This document shows positions 5,857-9,802 of a stretch of 9,802 nt of DNA, in pieces. How positions within the stretch are numbered: the stretch's first letter is position 1; the number at the start of each line of letters is the position of its first letter. Below the pieces are notes generated by a model. The model saw only the letters and a program-made list of their open reading frames with translations, had not been told where the DNA came from and made no database searches. Both the position numbers and the translations under genes were made by a program. Origin of the DNA: Bacillota bacterium (lineage in GTDB: Bacteria > Bacillota > Bacilli > Lactobacillales > Streptococcaceae); contig JAJXWC010000078.1 of NCBI GenBank assembly GCA_021781855.1, positions 1 through 9,802 of the forward strand, in the 5' to 3' direction.

Positions 5857-6068
5857 TTTGTCTCAGCAGTGCATGCTAATCTCCGCTGTCTAACTGCTTC
5901 AGTGGTGTGGCGGATTGGAGATAGAATAAATGGGAAGCGAGAGGGTAATCTCATATCAAGGATGTTAGGTAGACTGTTGCGGCTTCAGCCGCTTACAGGT
6001 CGCTTAGTTTGTCCACCTAGAGGTTGTACCCTAAATTTAGTGGAAGTTGAGACAAATCTCTGCTTCAT
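5857..6068 (+). repeat. Structured intergenic repeat (element B) in the gluconate operon leader
   Basis: About 212 bp running from TTTGTCTCAGCAGTGCATGC to AAATCTCTGCTTCAT, homologous along its length to element A (minus strand 4790 to 4394 without the inner insert). It contains a stem CTAATCTCC/GGAGATAG (5876-5924) and a hairpin GCGGC-TTCA-GCCGC (5979-5992) extended by GACTGT/ACAGGTC. TTTGTCTCA (5857-5865) and TGAGACAAA (6048-6056) could close the whole fold. It lies between the promoter/cre region and the gnd RBS, so it is transcribed in the leader. AGTACTTG occurs on both sides (5842-5849, 6077-6084), not immediately adjacent. A 78-codon frame crosses it (5869-6105) but has no RBS and no recognisable product. 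Confidence 0.65.
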
Positions 6069-6108
6069 TGCTGTCAAGTACTTGTTAGTCATGGAAGGGG
6101 TTTAAAAA

Positions 6109-7014
6109 ATGAAATTTGCAATGGTAGGATTAGGAAAAATGGGACTCAATCTCGTCAAAAATGCGGCGGATAATGGATTGGAAGTTGTGACTTACGATCT
6201 GAACGCTGCTGCGGTCAATGAAGCTGCGGCTTTCTCGCAGCATGTCACAGGCGCGAAAAGTATCGAGGAGATGCTGGCTGAGCTCCCAAGTCCGAAAATT
6301 ATTTGGGTAATGGTGCCAGCAGGGAAAGCAACAAATTCGACGATTGAGCGACTTTCTGAGCGGCTTTCTGCCGGGGATATGATTATTGATGGTGGAAACT
6401 CAAACTATAAGGATAACCTGGCACAAAATGAAAGACTCACGGCGCGTGGCATTAAATTTTTTGATGCGGGGACTTCTGGTGGGATGGAAGGTGCGCGTGC
6501 GGGCGGGAATTTTATGGTTGGCGGTGATGATGAGCATGCTTGGCACGTGATTGAGCCGATTTTTAAGGCACTTGCTCAAGAAAACGGCTATCTTTACACA
6601 GGAAAGCTTGGGAGCGGGCATTATCTGAAAATGATTCATAACGGCATTGAATATGGCATGATGCAGGCGATTGCTGAAGGTTTTGAAATTTTGGAAGCTT
6701 CACCATTTGACTATGATTACGAAGCGGTCACTAAGCTCTGGAATCATGGCTCAGTCATTCGGAGTTGGTTGATGGAGCTTGCTGAGGAACAGTTTGCCAA
6801 AGACCCTAAATTAGATAATATTTTGGGACATGTGCAAGCTTCAGGCGAAGGAAAATGGACAGTAGAGGAAAGTCTGGATTTGCAAGTCCCAGCACCGATT
6901 ATTGCGCTCTCACTCATGATGCGTAACCGAAGTCTGCAAGAAGATACGATGACAGGAAAAGTCGTTGCGGCTTTGCGTAATGGATTTGGCGGACATGATG
7001 TTGAGCACAAATAG
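6109..7014 (+). CDS. gnd: 6-phosphogluconate dehydrogenase, decarboxylating (short 300-aa type)
   Basis: 301-aa cytoplasmic enzyme that oxidises and decarboxylates 6-phosphogluconate to ribulose 5-phosphate and CO2. The N-terminal Rossmann motif is GLGKMG (7-12). The β2 strand ends in Asp30 (VVTYD), which usually favours NAD over NADP. Family motifs follow: DGGNS (94-98), GTSGG (121-125), GSGHYLKMIHNGIEY (168-182) with the catalytic Lys174 and Asn178 region, and the C-terminal GFGGH. The length is that of the short GndA/YqeC-type dehydrogenases, not the 470-aa pentose-phosphate form. RBS GGAAGGGG is eight bases before the ATG. It is the first gene of the operon, 37 bp before gntK, and is therefore dedicated to gluconate breakdown. 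It is visibly more G+C-rich than the bacteriocin region. Identity is firm; cofactor choice is inferred. Confidence 0.95.
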   Translation: MKFAMVGLGKMGLNLVKNAADNGLEVVTYDLNAAAVNEAAAFSQHVTGAKSIEEMLAELPSPKIIWVMVPAGKATNSTIERLSERLSAGDMIIDGGNSNYKDNLAQNERLTARGIKFFDAGTSGGMEGARAGGNFMVGGDDEHAWHVIEPIFKALAQENGYLYTGKLGSGHYLKMIHNGIEYGMMQAIAEGFEILEASPFDYDYEAVTKLWNHGSVIRSWLMELAEEQFAKDPKLDNILGHVQASGEGKWTVEESLDLQVPAPIIALSLMMRNRSLQEDTMTGKVVAALRNGFGGHDVEHK

Positions 7015-7051
7015 GTTCATCGAAATTAGCAAATAAAGAAAGGGGTAAAAA

Positions 7052-8563
7052 ATGCAATATTTGATTGGTGTTGACCTTGGTACGACGGCGACAAAGTCGG
7101 TTTTATTCAAGCCGAATGGCGAAATTGTGGCGAGCAGTAGTCAGGGCTATACCTTATACCGAGATGCGAACGGTATGGCAGAAGAAGCGCTAGAAGATAT
7201 TTTTGAAGCAGTGCTTGTGACGATTCGCGAAGTCTCCATCAATCTTGAGGAAGATGATGAGCTGCTGGCGGTATCTTTTAGCACGCAGATGCATTCGCTC
7301 ATTGCTTTTGATGCGGATTGGCAGCCGCTGACGCGCGTTATCACTTGGGCAGATACTCGTGCAGTTAAATATACCGAACAGCTCAAGGCAACAGGTACGG
7401 GGATTGAAATTTATAAACGGACTGGAACCCCGATTCACCCAATGGCACCTTTGTCCAAGTTCTTATGGTTGAAAAACGAACAAACTGAGATTTATGACCA
7501 CGCTGCGCATTTTTTGGAACTTAAAGGATACATCTTTCATCGGCTCTTTGGAACGAATAAAATCGAGCTTTCAACAGCAACGGGCACTGGTATTTTTAAT
7601 ATTTTTAATCTTGACTGGGATAGCGAAGCCTTAGCGCTGACAGGAGTTCGCAGAGAGCAATTACCTGAGATTGTTGAACCATATGAGATTGAGCAAGGAA
7701 TGCCGCATGAATTTGCCAAGAAGATGGGAATTTCTGCCGACACAAAATTTGTCTGGGGAGCAGCGGATGGACCACTGTCCAATCTCGGTGTAAATGCTAT
7801 AAAACCTGGCGTAGCAGCGATTACAATAGGAACTTCTGGGGCAATTCGTGTCGTAACTGACCGTCCGCGCACAGATGAGAAAGCGCGTACATTTACTTAT
7901 GCACTTGATAAGACGCACTGGGTAGTTGGTGGTCCAGTCAATTCGGGTGGTGATGTTTTTCGGTGGGCACGCGACCAGATTTTTGATGGGAAATTGAGTT
8001 TTGATGAGGTGACCGCTCTGGCAAGGGAGATTCCTGCAGGTGCGGATGGTTTGCTTTTTCATCCTTATTTAGGCGGGGAGCGAGCGCCTTTGTGGGATGC
8101 GAATGCACGGGGGTCATTTTTCGGGCTGAACTATGGACACGACCGTGCTCATATGGCGCGTGCTGTGCTGGAAGGTGTGATGTTCAATCTTTACATGGTG
8201 GCGCTTAGTTTGATAGAAGTCACAGGAAATCTCACGCAAATTCAAGCAACAGGTGGTTTTACAAGCTCAAATCTTTGGACGCAAATTCTTGCTGACATTT
8301 TTGAACAGCCGATTAATGTACCCGAAAGTCGGGAAGCAGGCTGCTTAGCTGCGGTAATTATGGCAGAAAAAGCATTGGGAATGATTGATGATTTGGAAGT
8401 CATCGAGAGAACGGTTGGGAGTCATCAGACTTACCAGCCCAATTCGGAACATTTTGAGATTTATCGCGAGCTAACGCCGATTTATATTCGACTAGCGCGT
8501 GCCTTCTCAACAGAATATGAAAATATTGCTAATTTTCAACGACAATTTGGGAATAAAAAATAA
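7052..8563 (+). CDS. gntK: Gluconokinase (FGGY family)
   Basis: 503-aa kinase that phosphorylates gluconate to 6-phosphogluconate with ATP, the step before Gnd. The N-terminal ATPase fold begins IGVDLGTTATKS (5-16). The substrate side shows STQMHS (77-82), WADTR (99-103) and TGTPIHPM (124-131). WGAADGP holds the likely catalytic base Asp239, followed by the phosphate/adenosine loop IGTSG (259-263). The C-terminal domain contains ATGGFTSSNLW and the adjacent ADIF segment typical of FGGY kinases. Length and motifs fit the Bacillus/Lactococcus GntK type rather than the small P-loop gluconokinases of enterics. RBS GAAAGGGG is six bases upstream. It lies 37 bp after gnd and 20 bp before gntP in one operon. 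Xylulokinase is the main alternative, but context and the pattern STQMHS...WADTR favour gluconate. Confidence 0.93.
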   Translation: MQYLIGVDLGTTATKSVLFKPNGEIVASSSQGYTLYRDANGMAEEALEDIFEAVLVTIREVSINLEEDDELLAVSFSTQMHSLIAFDADWQPLTRVITWADTRAVKYTEQLKATGTGIEIYKRTGTPIHPMAPLSKFLWLKNEQTEIYDHAAHFLELKGYIFHRLFGTNKIELSTATGTGIFNIFNLDWDSEALALTGVRREQLPEIVEPYEIEQGMPHEFAKKMGISADTKFVWGAADGPLSNLGVNAIKPGVAAITIGTSGAIRVVTDRPRTDEKARTFTYALDKTHWVVGGPVNSGGDVFRWARDQIFDGKLSFDEVTALAREIPAGADGLLFHPYLGGERAPLWDANARGSFFGLNYGHDRAHMARAVLEGVMFNLYMVALSLIEVTGNLTQIQATGGFTSSNLWTQILADIFEQPINVPESREAGCLAAVIMAEKALGMIDDLEVIERTVGSHQTYQPNSEHFEIYRELTPIYIRLARAFSTEYENIANFQRQFGNKK

Positions 8564-8583
8564 GCAAAACGAAAGGAAAAATA

Positions 8584-9802
8584 ATGCTTGATTTAGTTGT
8601 ACTTTTTGTGGGGGTTCTCATTCTCCTGCTGATGATTATCAAATTCAAAATTAATACTTTTGTCTCATTGATTGTCGTCTCTGTCCTTGTGGGGCTTGGT
8701 TTGGGGATGCCGCTTGGGCAGATTCCTGTTTCTATTCAAAACGGGATTGGTAGCTCACTCGGTGAACTGGCGATTGTCTTTGGTTTTGGTGCTATGTTGG
8801 GACGTTTGATTGCGGATGCTGGCGGTGCTTATCGGATTGCCAAAACGCTGATTAATAGTTTCGGGCAAAAGCGGATTCAATGGGCGATTATGATTGCCAG
8901 TTTTATTATTGGGATTGCGCTATTCTTTGAAGTTGGCATGGTGCTTCTGATTCCGATTGTGTTTGCTGTAGCTTTGGAAGCAGAAGTTCCGCTGATTTAT
9001 TTGGGGATTCCAATGGCGGCTGGTTTATCTGTCACTCATGGCTTCTTACCACCTCACCCAGCGCCGATTGCAATTTCAGGTGCTTTGGGGGCAAATCCGG
9101 GCACTGTTCTGATTTACGGCATTATTGCTGCAATTCCGACGGTTATCATTGCAGGTCCTGTTTTCACAAAGATTGCGCGCAAATGGGTACCAGAAGCTTT
9201 TGTTGTTAAGAAAAAACTCTCAGCTTTCGGCGAAATCAAACAATGGAAATTAGAAGAAACACCAAGTTTTGGGATTTCTATTTTGACCGCTTTGATGCCC
9301 GTCATTCTCATGGCAATCAGTACGGTTTATTCGATTATCGTGAATGATGGTAAACCGTTTGCGGCGGTCACGACAAATGCGCTGAAGGCTGGAAAAGTCG
9401 TCACAACAACGACTTATCCGTCTTCCTTGGTCGAAAATATCATGATGTTTGTCGGAAATCCAGTCTCTGCGATGATTATTTCCTTGCTCTTTGCTTTTGT
9501 GACGATGGGCTGGATGCAGAAAAAGAAAAATACAGAAATTGCGACTTCCGTTGTAGAATCTGTCAAGTCGATTGCGATGCTGTTGCTCGTTATTGGTGGT
9601 GGCGCAGCGCTCAAGCAAATCCTGATTGATGGCGGTATTTCAGCCCAGATTGCAGCGATGTTTAAGGACTCTTCGCTGTCTCCTTTGCTTTTGGCTTGGA
9701 TTATCACGGTCATCTTGCGCGTGGCACTCGGCTCAGCAACGGTTGCGGCGCTGACGGCTGCTGGTTTGGTTCAGCCGATGATTGCCTCTGCCTCTCCAAA
9801 TA
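8584..9802 (+). CDS. gntP: Gluconate:H+ symporter, GntP family (3' end missing)
   Basis: 406 codons are visible from ATG 8584; the frame is still open at the window edge, and GntP proteins are about 440-450 aa, so about 40 residues are missing. The protein is almost wholly hydrophobic helices, beginning MLDLVVLFVGVLILLLMIIK. Family landmarks include FGFGAMLGRLIADAGGAYRI, GIALFFEVGMVLL, THGFLPPHPAP and, near the end, LRVALGSATVAALTAAGL. It takes up gluconate with protons across the cytoplasmic membrane. RBS GAAAGGA lies just before the start, 20 bp after the gntK stop, which implies co-transcription and probable coupling with gntK. It shares the repression inferred for the operon. A related sugar-acid substrate is possible for this family, but the kinase and dehydrogenase make gluconate the natural choice. 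Confidence 0.93.
   Translation, partial: MLDLVVLFVGVLILLLMIIKFKINTFVSLIVVSVLVGLGLGMPLGQIPVSIQNGIGSSLGELAIVFGFGAMLGRLIADAGGAYRIAKTLINSFGQKRIQWAIMIASFIIGIALFFEVGMVLLIPIVFAVALEAEVPLIYLGIPMAAGLSVTHGFLPPHPAPIAISGALGANPGTVLIYGIIAAIPTVIIAGPVFTKIARKWVPEAFVVKKKLSAFGEIKQWKLEETPSFGISILTALMPVILMAISTVYSIIVNDGKPFAAVTTNALKAGKVVTTTTYPSSLVENIMMFVGNPVSAMIISLLFAFVTMGWMQKKKNTEIATSVVESVKSIAMLLLVIGGGAALKQILIDGGISAQIAAMFKDSSLSPLLLAWIITVILRVALGSATVAALTAAGLVQPMIASASPN

Noticed and set aside
5857..6068. T-box or known metabolite riboswitch in the gnd leader
   Set aside because: No T-box core or other riboswitch motif is visible, and the same sequence occurs before an unrelated gene and in a nested copy, so it is a dispersed repeat.
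5842..6084. AGTACTTG at both sides of element B as a target-site duplication
   Set aside because: The copies lie about 8-10 bp away from the element ends, so they do not abut it; CAAGTACTTG is itself a palindrome and chance is plausible.
5869..6105. A 78-codon open frame across element B ahead of gnd
   Set aside because: It follows the repeat almost exactly, has no RBS at a workable distance, and its product resembles no known protein; its openness is a by-product of the G+C-rich repeat.
6744..8062. Several minus-strand open frames opposite gnd and gntK
   Set aside because: They are antisense shadows of well-identified genes, without RBS or recognisable products.
7052..8563. Xylulokinase as the identity of the FGGY kinase
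   Set aside because: The neighbours are a 6-phosphogluconate dehydrogenase and a GntP permease with no xylose isomerase, and the motif pattern fits gluconokinase.

Overview
The window looks like a Lactococcus-type chromosome (Streptococcaceae). The reasons are low G+C intergenic DNA, Gram-positive AGGAGG-type ribosome binding sites, consensus sigma-A promoters, a textbook CcpA cre site, an Rgg-family regulator, a lactococcin 972-type bacteriocin and a gnd-gntK-gntP gluconate operon with an RpiR regulator. The species cannot be fixed from the sequence alone.

Left part (about 1-3050, minus strand): a lactococcin 972-like bacteriocin locus. In transcription order it holds a secreted peptide precursor (2584-2249), an attenuator-like hairpin (2197-2148), a 674-aa bacteriocin-associated FtsX-like membrane protein (2107-83), and the first 27 codons of an ABC transporter ATPase (81-1) that runs off the window. 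The last two would form a dedicated immunity/efflux transporter. An Rgg/GadR/MutR-family regulator (3877-3032) lies directly upstream on the same strand and is the obvious candidate controller.

Middle (about 3020-4810): a DUF960-like small protein (4380-4072) and the rgg gene each end in the same palindromic terminator, a 33-bp repeat with 32 matches, about 1 kb apart. Around these genes lie several copies and fragments of a modular, strongly structured intergenic repeat. It has characteristic ends (TTTATCTCAGCAGT at one side, CTCTGCTTCAT at the other). One copy at 4568-4695 appears to have jumped into another (4394-4790). Most copies sit in the same orientation relative to the downstream gene and just ahead of its start.

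Right part (4807-9802): a gluconate catabolism locus. An RpiR/SIS regulator (5658-4807, minus) is divergent from gnd (6-phosphogluconate dehydrogenase, 300-aa type), gntK (FGGY gluconokinase) and gntP (gluconate permease, truncated by the window end). Gluconate would enter by GntP, be phosphorylated by GntK and be oxidised and decarboxylated by Gnd to ribulose 5-phosphate. The operon has a perfect TTGACA-17-TATAAT promoter, a perfect cre site over the transcription start, and small inverted repeats that could be RpiR operators. A copy of the structured repeat (about 5857-6068) separates the promoter from the gnd ribosome binding site, giving an mRNA leader of about 320 nt.

The most noteworthy items are the divergent lactococcin 972-like peptide with its Rgg neighbour, and the nested, leader-associated structured repeat family.
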